Below are positions 19,089 to 27,834 of a stretch of 35,745 nt of DNA, one piece after another. Position 1 is the first letter of the stretch. Each line of letters begins with the position of its first letter. The stretch is from Nioella nitratireducens (GTDB lineage Bacteria > Pseudomonadota > Alphaproteobacteria > Rhodobacterales > Rhodobacteraceae). Below the pieces are notes generated by a model. It ran no database searches and was not told where the DNA came from. It worked only from the letters and a program-made list of their open reading frames with translations. The position numbers were made by a program, and so were the translations under genes. The stretch is taken from contig NZ_MNBW01000026.1 of assembly GCF_001879715.1 (NCBI RefSeq), positions 1-35,745 of the forward strand. Reading direction: 5' to 3'.

Positions 19089-19421
19089 TTAGTTGGTGGT
19101 GGTTGTGGTAGTCGTCGTACCGGTCGTGCCGTCACCAATCAGGATCGCCGTCAGGATAAGGCCACCCGCGGCTGCGGCTGCGCCGCCGCTGACGGTCACG
19201 CCACCAAGGCCAGCGGTTGCGGTTCCGGCACCTTCAGCGGCCGGAAGATAGCCAAGCGCACGCGCGCTTTCTTCCTGCAACGCGGTCAGGACGCAGGTTG
19301 CTGCCGCCAGGTCGACGCTGCCGCCAACCTCCGTGCATTGGGCGACGGTCATTGCGGAGGCACCGGTCACACCAAGGGCCGACAGGGCCGCCGCAGCAAA
19401 AAGAGATTTGTAAAGTTTCAT
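19089..19421 (-). CDS. yjbE: YjbE-like small exported Gly/Thr-rich protein
   Basis: The 110-residue product has a signal peptide (LYKSLFAAAALSALGVTGASA) and a short mature region with two Cys (AQCTEVGG, AATCVLT). It then has a Gly/Ala-rich stretch with a membrane-like AAAAAGGLILTAILIG and ends in GDGTTGTTTTTTTTN. That poly-Thr tail after a GDG/GTG turn closely recalls E. coli YjbE, the first product of the exopolysaccharide operon yjbEFGH. Two downstream-type partners (YjbF, YjbH homologues) lie immediately upstream on the same strand, which makes the assignment strong despite low complexity. Molecular function is unknown. ATG 19421 starts the signal peptide; an in-frame start 16 codons earlier is less likely. 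Confidence 0.75.
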   Translation of the reverse strand: MKLYKSLFAAAALSALGVTGASAMTVAQCTEVGGSVDLAAATCVLTALQEESARALGYLPAAEGAGTATAGLGGVTVSGGAAAAAGGLILTAILIGDGTTGTTTTTTTTN

Positions 19422-19469
19422 CGGGTCAGTCTCCAATACATTCCTGATATTTGTGGTATCATGCCGCAA

Positions 19470-19487
19470 GTTTCAGATCAATGAAAC
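19470..19487. promoter_or_regulatory. Palindrome upstream of the yjbE-like gene
   Basis: GTTTCA-N6-TGAAAC lies between the yjbF-like stop and the yjbE-like start, in a 92-base gap. It could be a protein-binding site or a small mRNA hairpin lowering read-through into yjbE. There is no T-run after it on either strand. Confidence 0.3.
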
Positions 19488-19513
19488 GAATGGCACATCG
19501 GCTTGTTTTTGCA

Positions 19514-20188
19514 CTATTGCTGAAGAGTCACGCGCTCCAGGGTCATGTAGCCCAAATCCGGACCAGCCCATTGACGGGATTTCCAGATTTGTCCGTGGAC
19601 TCCGCGCCAATACAGGTTTTCAAAGATCGGATTCGGCACCCCATCCGCACGACATGTTTCCCTGAACCGCACAGAGTCATAGCCCTGCCCGAGGACATCG
19701 ACCTGCTCGCGTCCCTCTTGCGTCAGGCGGCAATAGAGTCGGGCGCGGTGCAGGACGCCCTCGCCGTCTACTGCCCTGAACACCCGGGAATATTCGGCGT
19801 CGTTACCGCTGGCAAGCGCCGATTCTGCCGGGGCTGTATCCAGGCTGTGCAGATCGGTCCCAAATCCGCGGGTGTTGCGTAGAAGGCCCGACGCCGTGCT
19901 GACGGTATTTCCGTCAAGACTACGCCAGATCGTGACGCCGCCGGTTTGCTCGTATTCGAGTAAGCCGACCGAAATGTCCACATCGGGTGCCCGCACCACC
20001 AAAACCGGGCGCTCGATCCCGGCTGCGCGCAGCGAGGCACGGGTCGCTGTAAATTGCGCGGTCTCGTCCGCGCCCCGATTGAACAAACTGCCCCGGATTT
20101 GCTGAAAGGCTGCGCCAAAGGCGCCTTGTTCGCCACTAGAACAGGCGGTCAGGGTCAGCAGGGCAAGAACGGCAAGGATATGTTTCAT
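19514..20188 (-). CDS. yjbF: YjbF/GfcB-family lipoprotein
   Basis: A 224-residue lipoprotein: MKHILAVLALLTLTAC has a clear lipobox with Cys16. The mature part (ARPVLVVRAPDVDISVGLLEYEQTGGVTIWRSLDGNTVSTASGLLRNTRGFGTDL) matches the YjbF/GfcB group associated with group 4 capsule and Yjb exopolysaccharide. In particular, the 'RSLDGNTVSTASGLLRNTRGFG.DL' type segment is well conserved there. The C-terminal part has RETCRADGVPNPIFENLYWR. The ATG overlaps the YjbH stop in an ATGA junction, so the two are translationally coupled. Six in-frame codons upstream are not needed. Its molecular role is not established; it probably acts at the outer membrane with YjbH. Confidence 0.87.
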   Translation of the reverse strand: MKHILAVLALLTLTACSSGEQGAFGAAFQQIRGSLFNRGADETAQFTATRASLRAAGIERPVLVVRAPDVDISVGLLEYEQTGGVTIWRSLDGNTVSTASGLLRNTRGFGTDLHSLDTAPAESALASGNDAEYSRVFRAVDGEGVLHRARLYCRLTQEGREQVDVLGQGYDSVRFRETCRADGVPNPIFENLYWRGVHGQIWKSRQWAGPDLGYMTLERVTLQQ

Positions 20189-22344
20189 CGCCAGACCCTC
20201 GCCCATTGATCGTCAAGGCTGTCCTGGTGGCCTTCGCGCACCCGCTGGTACAGGCGGTCAGGCACGTTCAGGCGCGCGCCGCCATCCCGGGTGATCGGGC
20301 GAATCGTAGTGCCAAGACTGCGCCGACCAGGTTGCCCCGTGAACCACGAGATCGGGATCGAAAACCTGATCCCCTTGTCGAAAGACCCTTCGCCAAACTG
20401 GGTGGCCGAGACATCTGTCAGCGTCATGAACGCCCCCACGCGCCAGCCATTGGCGAATTCGCGGTCAATGGACAGCGTCGCGCCCCAGTCCCCTGCCAGG
20501 TAGCGCCCGGCATCGACCTGCACCAGGTAGTCGTCACCAAGCTGGTAATAGGCAGAGAGATGGCCGGTCACGACGCTGTAGTCACGGAACCCGAAGCCCA
20601 TATCATAGTCGCGCTGCATGGCGTAGTTCACCTCGGCACCGAGGGCGAGGCGGTTGGCCACCGGATGCCAGAGCAATTCAGCCGAAACACCACCATACAT
20701 GCGTTCCAGATAGCCGACAGTAAGCCGCCCGTAGAAATCGTTGCCAAGGCTTGTGGCATGCGAAAAGGTCAAACGCTCCAGCGCGACACCGTCGTTGCGC
20801 TCATAGTAGCCGGCGCTGGTGCGAACCGCAGGCAAGGACGATGTCGATACCCGCATGAGATCGAGATTGCCGGCCAGCCGGTAGGTCAAAGACCCATCGA
20901 GACGCCAGCCCGGCCGGAATTCGTAAGAGCCACGCAGGCGCAGACCCGCATTCATCAGAATCGGGTTGTCCGGGTCGAAATAGCTGGCCCGCGTATACGG
21001 ACGCAGAGACCAGTCGAACCGAGGATAAAGCCCCTCGACCAGGTCATCTTCCCGGGTCGGCGTTGCTGCGGTCAGGCCAACAAGCGTGTGCAACGCTTCA
21101 ACGGCATTCGGTTGCTGTTCCAACGCTTCAAGGTCAGAGCGACGCACATGAAGCGTGGAAATTGCCAGCCCATCATCCATCAGCGTGATCTGGAACGCCT
21201 CGACCGAGGGTGGCAGAATCTCTGCCATGATCCGCGCAGCCCGGCCAAGCGCTTGTGCGATGGCGGTATAACGGGTGTTTTCGATGCGGATCTCGGCGTC
21301 GTGGGGCTGTAGGTTGAATGCGATCAGGTCCAGCCCTTCGCCATCCAGCGCCTCTGCCAGGCGCCCGCCCAAACCAGGACGCGATCGCGGATCTTCAACC
21401 CAGGACGTGGTCCAGAGATCGGGGCTTGTCTCGCGATCGGGGCGGATTGCGATCGGCGGCGGCACCGGGCGATGGGTCATCGGCACGGCAGGACGGTTCG
21501 GGTTGAAACTGAAGGCAAGGTTAACACCGACCTCGGAGCCATACATATAGTAGGCCCCAAGCCGGGTGGAGCGGTTCACCTGATAAGTGACACCGAAATT
21601 GAGCGGAGACTCTCGCTGGAACACGCCTTGTCCGGTTTCCGTCGTGTAGGCATCCGATGAATACTCCACAACAACGCCAAGCCGGTCGGTCGGCTGCCAT
21701 TCGACGCCACCAAAGAAGGCAGCGGGTCCGCGGAACCATTGGTCAACCGAAAACTGTCCGCCCGTGCTGCCAGCCACAAAGCTCGGGCGCGTTGCGGAAA
21801 ACGGGCTGGCGAAAGAGTTGTAGCTTCCAAGCCGCCCCCAGCCGACACCGCCGGTCACGGTCAAGGTGTCACCAAAACTGCGGCTGGCGACGATATATTC
21901 TCCGGCATAGATCCCGGTTCCGACGAAGTCCTGCAATCCGATGGACACAGATGGCAGCCAGCTCCCTTCCCGCTGTCGCAGGACTTGGTAGCGCAGGTCG
22001 AAGCTGCGGTCATAGTAGTCGACGAAGCCCGCGAGATTCGCGTCCAAGGTCACCGAATAGCGAAATGACCCCGACAGCCGAGGCGTTATCTGAAAGCTTA
22101 GCGTATTGCGCCCGACACCGCCGAAATAGGACAAGGTTGTCGAAAATTCACCATCGGGCATCACCTCTGCCGAGGGCATGTCGATCAGTCCTGCGGTGCC
22201 ATAGAAATTCAGGGTCGGGCGCGGACCGGCAGGTTGATTGCCAAAAATATCGGCCTGGGCCGACGCGCCGGTGGCGAACAATGCAAAGGCCACCGCTGCA
22301 ATGGCGGAACTGAGATGTCCCCGTATGAATGAGCCTGCGCGCAA
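20185..22344 (-). CDS. yjbH: YjbH-type outer-membrane exopolysaccharide protein (DUF940)
   Basis: The 719-residue protein has a signal peptide (residues ~8-30, ending GASAQ) and the YjbH domain: RPTLNFYGTAGLIDMPSAEVMPDGEFSTTLSYFGG, then many amphipathic beta strands with aromatic girdles (GSFRYSVTLDANL, FDLRYQVLRQREG, SIGLQDFVGTGIYAGEYIVASRSFG). The second half keeps the pattern through FSIPISWFTG. An outer-membrane barrel involved in exopolysaccharide secretion fits the family. It starts with TTG, supported by a perfect AGGAGG site seven bases upstream; no ATG nearby would keep the signal peptide. It is coupled to yjbF by an ATGA overlap and lies 118 bases after the WbpM-like gene, with no terminator seen between. 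Confidence 0.92.
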   Translation of the reverse strand: MRAGSFIRGHLSSAIAAVAFALFATGASAQADIFGNQPAGPRPTLNFYGTAGLIDMPSAEVMPDGEFSTTLSYFGGVGRNTLSFQITPRLSGSFRYSVTLDANLAGFVDYYDRSFDLRYQVLRQREGSWLPSVSIGLQDFVGTGIYAGEYIVASRSFGDTLTVTGGVGWGRLGSYNSFASPFSATRPSFVAGSTGGQFSVDQWFRGPAAFFGGVEWQPTDRLGVVVEYSSDAYTTETGQGVFQRESPLNFGVTYQVNRSTRLGAYYMYGSEVGVNLAFSFNPNRPAVPMTHRPVPPPIAIRPDRETSPDLWTTSWVEDPRSRPGLGGRLAEALDGEGLDLIAFNLQPHDAEIRIENTRYTAIAQALGRAARIMAEILPPSVEAFQITLMDDGLAISTLHVRRSDLEALEQQPNAVEALHTLVGLTAATPTREDDLVEGLYPRFDWSLRPYTRASYFDPDNPILMNAGLRLRGSYEFRPGWRLDGSLTYRLAGNLDLMRVSTSSLPAVRTSAGYYERNDGVALERLTFSHATSLGNDFYGRLTVGYLERMYGGVSAELLWHPVANRLALGAEVNYAMQRDYDMGFGFRDYSVVTGHLSAYYQLGDDYLVQVDAGRYLAGDWGATLSIDREFANGWRVGAFMTLTDVSATQFGEGSFDKGIRFSIPISWFTGQPGRRSLGTTIRPITRDGGARLNVPDRLYQRVREGHQDSLDDQWARVWR

Positions 22345-22462
22345 CCCGGTACCTCCTGTAAACTCGGACCTTAGACCACGGCGGCCTCGGCCCGATCAAG
22401 CGCCGAGCCTCCCCGTGCGGGCCGGTTTTGGCGCGGCGCGTCTTTCGGGTGACAGGCGGCAG

Positions 22463-24343
22463 TCACGCCTCGCTTTTCAAGGTGGATTGGTCGGCTGGAT
22501 CACGGCCCTCTACCCATCGATCCACAACGGCAAGAGCCGCCCCCTCGTCACCGCTGGCAATCGCCTCTCTCAGACCGCGAATCGCCGAGGCGACCTCGAT
22601 TTCGGACAGGCCGTCCTCTCGGGCGCAGAAGATTTTGGGATGCGAGGTTGTTACCCGTTCGCCACTCAAGGTCAGCTCTTCGTGCAGCTTTTCGCCCTGG
22701 CGCAGGCCCGTGAATTCGATCTCGATATCCCCATCGGGGTTGTCAGCGTCTCGAACCGAGTAGCCAGCGCTCTCGATGATCTGCCGGGCCAGTCGGGCAA
22801 TTGACACCTCTTCGCCCATATCCAGAACGAAAACCTCGCCGCCCTTGGCCGTCGCTCCGGCAAGCAGCACCAGGTGGACGGCCTCTCGGACCGTCATGAA
22901 AAACCGGCAAACTTCGGGGTCCGTCACGGTCACCGGGCCGCCGCGGCTGATCTGTTCCTGAAACAGTGGAACGACCGAGCCGGATGAGCCAAGGACATTG
23001 CCGAAACGAACCATGGAAAAGATGGTGCCGGACGAACGTGCCGCGAGGTCTTGGACCACCAGTTCGGCCAGCCGCTTGGAAGCGCCCATGACCGATGCCG
23101 GGCGCACGGCCTTGTCCGAGGAGACCAGAACGAACCGCTCTACGTTTATGGCCTCGGCTTCGCGCGCAAGCGTCTGAGTTCCAAGAACATTGTTGGCCAG
23201 CCCGGCAATCGGATTGGCCTCGACCAGAGACACATGCTTGTAGGCCGCCGCGTGAATGATCACCTGAACGGCGTTTTCACGCAGAACTTGGCGAACCTGA
23301 CGGGGATCGGTCACCGACCCGAGAACCGAGACCAGCTCAACCCCCAATTCAGTCGCAAGCGGGCGCAGTTCCTGGTCGATATTGAACAAAGCGAACTCGC
23401 TCAGCTCATACAGAACCAGCCGAGACGGTCGACAGCCAACGATCTGGCGCGACAACTCCGACCCGATAGAGCCGCCAGCGCCGGATATCAGGACAGTACG
23501 ATCGGCATAGCTGTCGCAGCTTTTCCCAAGGGACGTGACAGCCGGGGCCCGGCCAAGGAAGGTTGCGGGGCGCACCGGGGTCAGCTTGTCGACCAGTGGC
23601 TCTTCGCCCACAAGCTGCGCAAAGGACGGAAGGCTCTGCACTTCCAACCCCATCTTTTGAAGGCGGCGAGCAATCTGCGCCTGTTTCGGCTGACTGAGCG
23701 ATGGGATTGCGAGCAGCACCCGGCGCACACTCCTTTCCCGCGCGATTTGTTGAATCTTGGCGGGGGTGTAGACCGGCAGCCCGGCGATCAGCACACCCTG
23801 AAGCGCAGTGTTGTCATCCACGAAGGCGACCGGGTCGATGCCCTCATGACTCCTCAAAGCCGAGGCCAATTGCGTGCCCGTGGTGCCGGCTCCATAGATC
23901 AGAACCCGACAGCGCGGAATGTCGCGCCGGTAGACCGCCATGACAATCTGGTAGAGTGCCATCCGGCTGATCACCGAGAACATGAAGAAACCGACACCGA
24001 AGACAACGGACTGTCCGACTGTCAGATCGACGCCGAACATCCAGCTCAGGATGGCGGCGGCCACAGCCATATAGACCGAAAAAAGGCCTGTCTTCCCAAG
24101 GGCCCGCCCCTCGTAGGCGTTGAGTTGGATTTGCGGAATGCCCAATCCGACTGCAAGGCCAGCACCGATCGCCAGAAGATACGGCAGGATCGGCAGTACA
24201 TCGGCAAGAATCTGGATCGGCCCATCAGGTTCAGGCTGCACACCAAACGTGAAAACCAAAGCCAACGGAATCAGGCAAAGATCGAGAAAAAGCAGGATGT
24301 GTCGCTTCTGTCTCCGCGTTAAAGTCTTGATAAGTTTCAACAT
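22463..24343 (-). CDS. Membrane-bound nucleotide-sugar 4,6-dehydratase (WbpM/CapD family)
   Basis: A long-form (about 626 residues) UDP-GlcNAc C4/C6-dehydratase-type enzyme. About four membrane segments occupy the first ~130 residues, followed by a CoA-binding-like Rossmann domain (RVLIYGAGTTGTQLASALRSHEG). The catalytic domain starts near residue 285 with ISGAGGSIGSELSRQ. It carries SSDKAVRPASVMGASKRLAE with Met419 in the place of the usual Tyr, Lys423 kept, a known trait of this family. It would make 4-keto-6-deoxy amino sugars, precursors of QuiNAc/FucNAc-type residues. I use ATG (MLKLIKTLTRRQ); a GTG nine codons upstream is an alternative. It heads the minus-strand group leading to yjbHFE. 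Confidence 0.93.
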   Translation of the reverse strand: MLKLIKTLTRRQKRHILLFLDLCLIPLALVFTFGVQPEPDGPIQILADVLPILPYLLAIGAGLAVGLGIPQIQLNAYEGRALGKTGLFSVYMAVAAAILSWMFGVDLTVGQSVVFGVGFFMFSVISRMALYQIVMAVYRRDIPRCRVLIYGAGTTGTQLASALRSHEGIDPVAFVDDNTALQGVLIAGLPVYTPAKIQQIARERSVRRVLLAIPSLSQPKQAQIARRLQKMGLEVQSLPSFAQLVGEEPLVDKLTPVRPATFLGRAPAVTSLGKSCDSYADRTVLISGAGGSIGSELSRQIVGCRPSRLVLYELSEFALFNIDQELRPLATELGVELVSVLGSVTDPRQVRQVLRENAVQVIIHAAAYKHVSLVEANPIAGLANNVLGTQTLAREAEAINVERFVLVSSDKAVRPASVMGASKRLAELVVQDLAARSSGTIFSMVRFGNVLGSSGSVVPLFQEQISRGGPVTVTDPEVCRFFMTVREAVHLVLLAGATAKGGEVFVLDMGEEVSIARLARQIIESAGYSVRDADNPDGDIEIEFTGLRQGEKLHEELTLSGERVTTSHPKIFCAREDGLSEIEVASAIRGLREAIASGDEGAALAVVDRWVEGRDPADQSTLKSEA

Positions 24344-24422
24344 AATGAAATCCAAAAAATATACGGGCACTCACAATCCACCCTGACGGGCGACCCTCGT
24401 TACAATAACCTCAATTGCGCGC

Positions 24423-24479
24423 ATTCTTGTAAATGGCAGAATTCTACCGCAAAGAATACCACCAACTGCTGAATTCTTG
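24423..24479. promoter_or_regulatory. Repeated ATTCT motifs in divergent promoter region
   Basis: The ~260-base gap between the divergent WbpM-like and small-exported-protein genes is more AT-rich than its surroundings. It contains ATTCTTG, AATTCTA, an inverted AAGAAT and AATTCTTG within 57 bases. Repeated cores like this could be regulator sites. I see no certain -35/-10 promoter. Confidence 0.3.
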
Positions 24480-24603
24480 CCCAATCCGAACCTACAGCTA
24501 TCAAAGTTTTGGCACAAGCCACATGCAGCGCAGAAGCAGAATGGCGCCGATCCAAAGTTGCGCGGTTTCTATCCTTGGGCGTTCGACGTATCCTCGGTTC
24601 AGG

Positions 24604-25044
24604 ATGAACGCCACTGGGGTTGCAAAGGTGCAGCAAGTTTTTTCGCGTATCGGGGCCGCGTGCCTGTTGCTGCTGATTGGCTGGCAGACCACGGCCGAGA
24701 CATTGGTCGCACCCCTTGCGGCCCCTCCCGCCTATTCGTGCGACTCCAACGGCCCTGATCCCCTGCCGTCTTTGCAGCAGATGTTGGACGGACTGTGCGA
24801 TGCCGTCGCCGCCGAAGCGGCAGCGTGGCCTGCGACACTCGAAATCTCCCTGATCGTCGAAGACCTGCGCCCGTCGCATTTCCGTGGCCGCCTGGAATGG
24901 CAAGTGCAGGATGTGCGCCAATCCGGTCCGTCCATGGATTTCGGCACGCTTGATCGGGATCTCGGGCCTCAAGACATCCCCGCCATCGTGACCGGGCTGT
25001 TTGCGGCGTCCAATATCCCAAATGCTGCCACAAATGACCTCTAA
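24604..25044 (+). CDS. Small exported protein of unknown function upstream of the RTX protease
   Basis: With the ATG at 24604 the product is 146 residues: a basic start, then a hydrophobic export signal (RIGAACLLLLIGWQTTAETL), and a mature region of ~115 residues. That region has two Cys (YSCDSNG, DGLCDAVAA) that could form a disulphide, and a mixed alpha/beta pattern (ATLEISLIVEDLRPSHFRGRLEWQVQD). The open frame runs 57 codons further upstream, but those residues are not credible coding. I do not recognise the family. It ends 42 bases before the metalloprotease gene in the same direction, so the two are probably cotranscribed. Some serralysin loci carry a small periplasmic inhibitor, but nothing in the sequence shows that this is one. 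Confidence 0.65.
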   Translation: MNATGVAKVQQVFSRIGAACLLLLIGWQTTAETLVAPLAAPPAYSCDSNGPDPLPSLQQMLDGLCDAVAAEAAAWPATLEISLIVEDLRPSHFRGRLEWQVQDVRQSGPSMDFGTLDRDLGPQDIPAIVTGLFAASNIPNAATNDL

Positions 25045-25086
25045 TGGTCGGACCAAATCTTTGAAGCTGATCCGAGACGGTAAGCC

Positions 25087-27684
25087 ATGTGCACTATTTG
25101 TTCTTCCTTCCGCCCTTTCGATCCTGATTGTATCTATCAGGAGACGTCTCAAGATTTTGCTAGCGTGCCGGAAAGGCCTCTGTCGCCTGCCTCCGTGTCC
25201 ACGACCAATGCGATGTCCGTTGGCGATACCTTCACCGGCACCCTTGATACCCTTGGCGACAATGACTGGGTATCCGTGACGCTGACAGGCGGTGCGCGCT
25301 ACACGATTGATCTGCTGGCAGCGGGATCCGGGAATGGCACCTTGGCCGACAGCTACCTGCGCATCCACGACGCGAACGGTGCTCTCGTTGCGGAAAATGA
25401 CGATGGCGGGGCTGGATACGATTCCCGCGTGACGGTTACGGCGACAACAGGCGGGAGCTATTTCATCAGCGCCGGCGCGTACAACAACAGTTCCACTGGC
25501 ACCTACCAAGTTCAGGTTTCGCCCGCAGCCGCGTTGAATGACGGGACGCTTGATGATCTGGCCACCTACCTGACCGACGGTTATTGGGCCAGTGTCGGCG
25601 GGGCGCGGCACAGCTTTGATACCACGTCCAGCAATATCATCACCGCCAACCTGACGGCGCTCGACTCGCGCGGGCAGGCCCTGGCCCGCAACGCGATGGA
25701 AGCGTGGGAGGCCGTCGCCGACATCCGGTTTCAGGAAATCACCGGCTCGGCCCAAATCACGTTCGACGACAGTCAGTCGGGGGCTTACACCAGCTATTCG
25801 ACGCTCGGCTCTTCGACCCAGAACGCAACGGTGAATATCAGCACGACCTGGCTCGACACTTATGGCACGCAATACGACGACTACAGCCAGTCGACCTATA
25901 TTCACGAGCTTGGCCATGCGCTCGGCCTCGGCCACCAAGGTCCGTATAACGGGTCGGCCAGCTATCCGGGCGACGCGGCCTTTACCAATGACAGCTATCA
26001 ACTGTCGGTCATGTCCTACTTCTCGCAGAGTGAGAACACGGATGTGACGGCCAGCTACGCCCTGCAACTTACCGCGATGGCCGCCGATATCGTCGCCATC
26101 CAAACCCTTTACGGTGCCCCCGGCACCTCGTCCCAGACGGCTGGAGACACCGTTTACGGCGCGGGGCAAACCGTGGGCGGATATCTGGGCGATTTCTTCA
26201 CCATCCTAGCCACCGGATCAGATCCACAGTCCCATTACGGCGGCGGGCCCGTCACGCTGACGCTTTACGATCAGGGTGGCATCGACCTCGTCGATGTCAG
26301 CTTCGATACCTTCGATCAGGTGATTGACCTTGGCGATCTGGGACTTTGGAACACCGGCGGGCTGATCGGAAATGTCATTGTCGCCCGTGGCACAGTGCTT
26401 GAAAATGTGTCCGCTGGCTCTGGAAATGATCATGTGATCGGCAATTCCGCCAACAATACCATTCTTGGCAACAACGGCAATGACACGCTGGACGGGGGCG
26501 TCGGAGACGACCTGCTGAATGGCGGCGTTGGCAATGATACGTTGAATGGCGGCGCCGGGATGGATCGGTTCGTTTACCTGTCCGGTCAGGATGTGATTGA
26601 GGATTTCAGCGGCGATCTGATCCAGATCGCACGGTCGGCGTGGTCCAGATCTGTCGACTCGCTCTTGGCAACGGCCCAGGTGCAAAACGGCAATCTGGTG
26701 TTGGCACTCAGCGTCGACAATACGCTCACGCTCACCGGAATCACCAGCATCGCCGACGTTTCGGGGCGCGTTCGGGTCGGCGCGTTCGACCCCAGCCATG
26801 ACCACACCGGGGACGGCATTGACGACATTCTATGGCGCAACAGCACCAATGGGCAGGTCGGCATGTTCGAAATGGTCGATGGTCGCCCGACATGGGGCCT
26901 GATCAGCAATACCGGACTTGACTGGACCATTGAGGGAACCGGAGATTTCAGCGGCGATGGCACCGACGACATTCTGTGGCGCCATACCAGCGGTGCGGTC
27001 GGGATGTTCGAAATGGATACCGGCAGCCCGGTCTGGAATTCCATTGGCCAGGCCGGCAGCGAGTGGAACATCGTGGGGGTTGGCGACTTTAATGGTGATA
27101 ACACCGACGATATCTTGTGGCGCAACAGCATCACCGGCGGAACGGGCACGTTTGCAATGTCAAACGGCAGCCCAACTTGGCAGACCATCGGTGCCTCGGG
27201 GGCGGCATGGCTGGTCGCGGGCACCGGGGATTTCAACGGTGACGGCACCGATGACATCCTCTGGCGGCGCGCAACGACCGGACAGGTCGGCATGTTCGAA
27301 ATGACAAACGGCAGCCCGACTTGGCAGCTTGTCAGCAATACCGGCCCCGAGTGGATGATCGCGGGGACCGGCGATTTCAACGGCGACGGCACCGATGACA
27401 TCCTCTGGCGGCACGCAACGACCGGACAGGTCGGCATGTTCGAAATGATCGACGGCAATCCGACCTGGAGCGGCATGGGGGTCGCCGGGGGCGATTGGGA
27501 CATTCAGGGCACCGGCGATTTCAACGGCGATGGCACTGACGACATCCTGTGGCGCAACACGACGACGGGGCAGGTGGGCATGTACGAAATGCATGATGGT
27601 GACCCGACATGGAGCGGTATCGGAAGTGCAAGCGCCGATTGGAACGTCGCTGGCTTCCAAACTGACGAGTTCCTCTTCGCTTAG
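25087..27684 (+). CDS. Serralysin-like M10 metalloprotease with RTX and VCBS/FG-GAP repeats
   Basis: An 865-residue secreted protease without an N-terminal signal peptide, as expected for type I secretion. First comes a pre-peptidase C-terminal-like beta domain (residues ~45-140, DTFTGTLDTLGDNDWVSVTL, YLRIHDANG). The catalytic domain has HELGHALGLGH (His273, Glu274, His277, His283 binding zinc) and a Met-turn SVMSYF (Met309). The RTX nonapeptides are around residues 445-495 (GNNGNDTLDGGVGDDLLNGG). Six ~48-residue repeats with GTGDFNGDGTDDILWR follow to the C-terminus. In typical serralysins RTX is last; here it is internal. The ending (TDEFLFA) might still carry the secretion signal. No type I exporter is in the window. 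It probably degrades extracellular protein. Confidence 0.92.
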   Translation: MCTICSSFRPFDPDCIYQETSQDFASVPERPLSPASVSTTNAMSVGDTFTGTLDTLGDNDWVSVTLTGGARYTIDLLAAGSGNGTLADSYLRIHDANGALVAENDDGGAGYDSRVTVTATTGGSYFISAGAYNNSSTGTYQVQVSPAAALNDGTLDDLATYLTDGYWASVGGARHSFDTTSSNIITANLTALDSRGQALARNAMEAWEAVADIRFQEITGSAQITFDDSQSGAYTSYSTLGSSTQNATVNISTTWLDTYGTQYDDYSQSTYIHELGHALGLGHQGPYNGSASYPGDAAFTNDSYQLSVMSYFSQSENTDVTASYALQLTAMAADIVAIQTLYGAPGTSSQTAGDTVYGAGQTVGGYLGDFFTILATGSDPQSHYGGGPVTLTLYDQGGIDLVDVSFDTFDQVIDLGDLGLWNTGGLIGNVIVARGTVLENVSAGSGNDHVIGNSANNTILGNNGNDTLDGGVGDDLLNGGVGNDTLNGGAGMDRFVYLSGQDVIEDFSGDLIQIARSAWSRSVDSLLATAQVQNGNLVLALSVDNTLTLTGITSIADVSGRVRVGAFDPSHDHTGDGIDDILWRNSTNGQVGMFEMVDGRPTWGLISNTGLDWTIEGTGDFSGDGTDDILWRHTSGAVGMFEMDTGSPVWNSIGQAGSEWNIVGVGDFNGDNTDDILWRNSITGGTGTFAMSNGSPTWQTIGASGAAWLVAGTGDFNGDGTDDILWRRATTGQVGMFEMTNGSPTWQLVSNTGPEWMIAGTGDFNGDGTDDILWRHATTGQVGMFEMIDGNPTWSGMGVAGGDWDIQGTGDFNGDGTDDILWRNTTTGQVGMYEMHDGDPTWSGIGSASADWNVAGFQTDEFLFA
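26467..26531 (+). repeat. 65-bp exact repeat, copy A (RTX protease)
   Basis: This segment of the protease's RTX region, encoding NNGNDTLDGGVGDDLLNGGVG, is identical base for base to 30791-30855 in the second RTX gene, in the same orientation and the same reading frame. Confidence 0.95.
26815..27655 (+). repeat. Six tandem 144-bp VCBS/FG-GAP-like coding repeats
   Basis: The units are centred on DDILWR, with spacing close to 48 codons. Each has GTGDFNGDGTDDILWRxxTTGQVGMFEMxxGxPTW. The fourth and fifth units are nearly identical in DNA over more than 90 bases, which points to recent unit duplication. Confidence 0.85.
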
Positions 27685-27696
27685 GCGCCGGTCTGC

Positions 27697-27714
27697 CAGC
27701 AAACCTGTTTGCTG
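27697..27714. other. Perfect short hairpin after the protease gene
   Basis: CAGCAAAC-CT-GTTTGCTG begins 12 bases past the protease stop codon. No T-run follows, so it is not a clear terminator. It could stabilise the 3' end of the message. Confidence 0.4.
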
Positions 27715-27834
27715 AAACGGCACAGACCAGCCAGCAAAAAGACCCCTGTGCCCGTGGCAAAGGGACGATCGAATGATATCGTCCGAGGGCCTGCGCCGCC
27801 GTGGCGGGCTTTAATACAACGAAAGCGAACTCCC

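Noticed and set aside
24400-26169. 589-codon open frame on the minus strand
   Set aside because: It is antisense to the small exported protein and the protease, whose catalytic motifs are unmistakable; the product is Arg/Gly-rich without domains.
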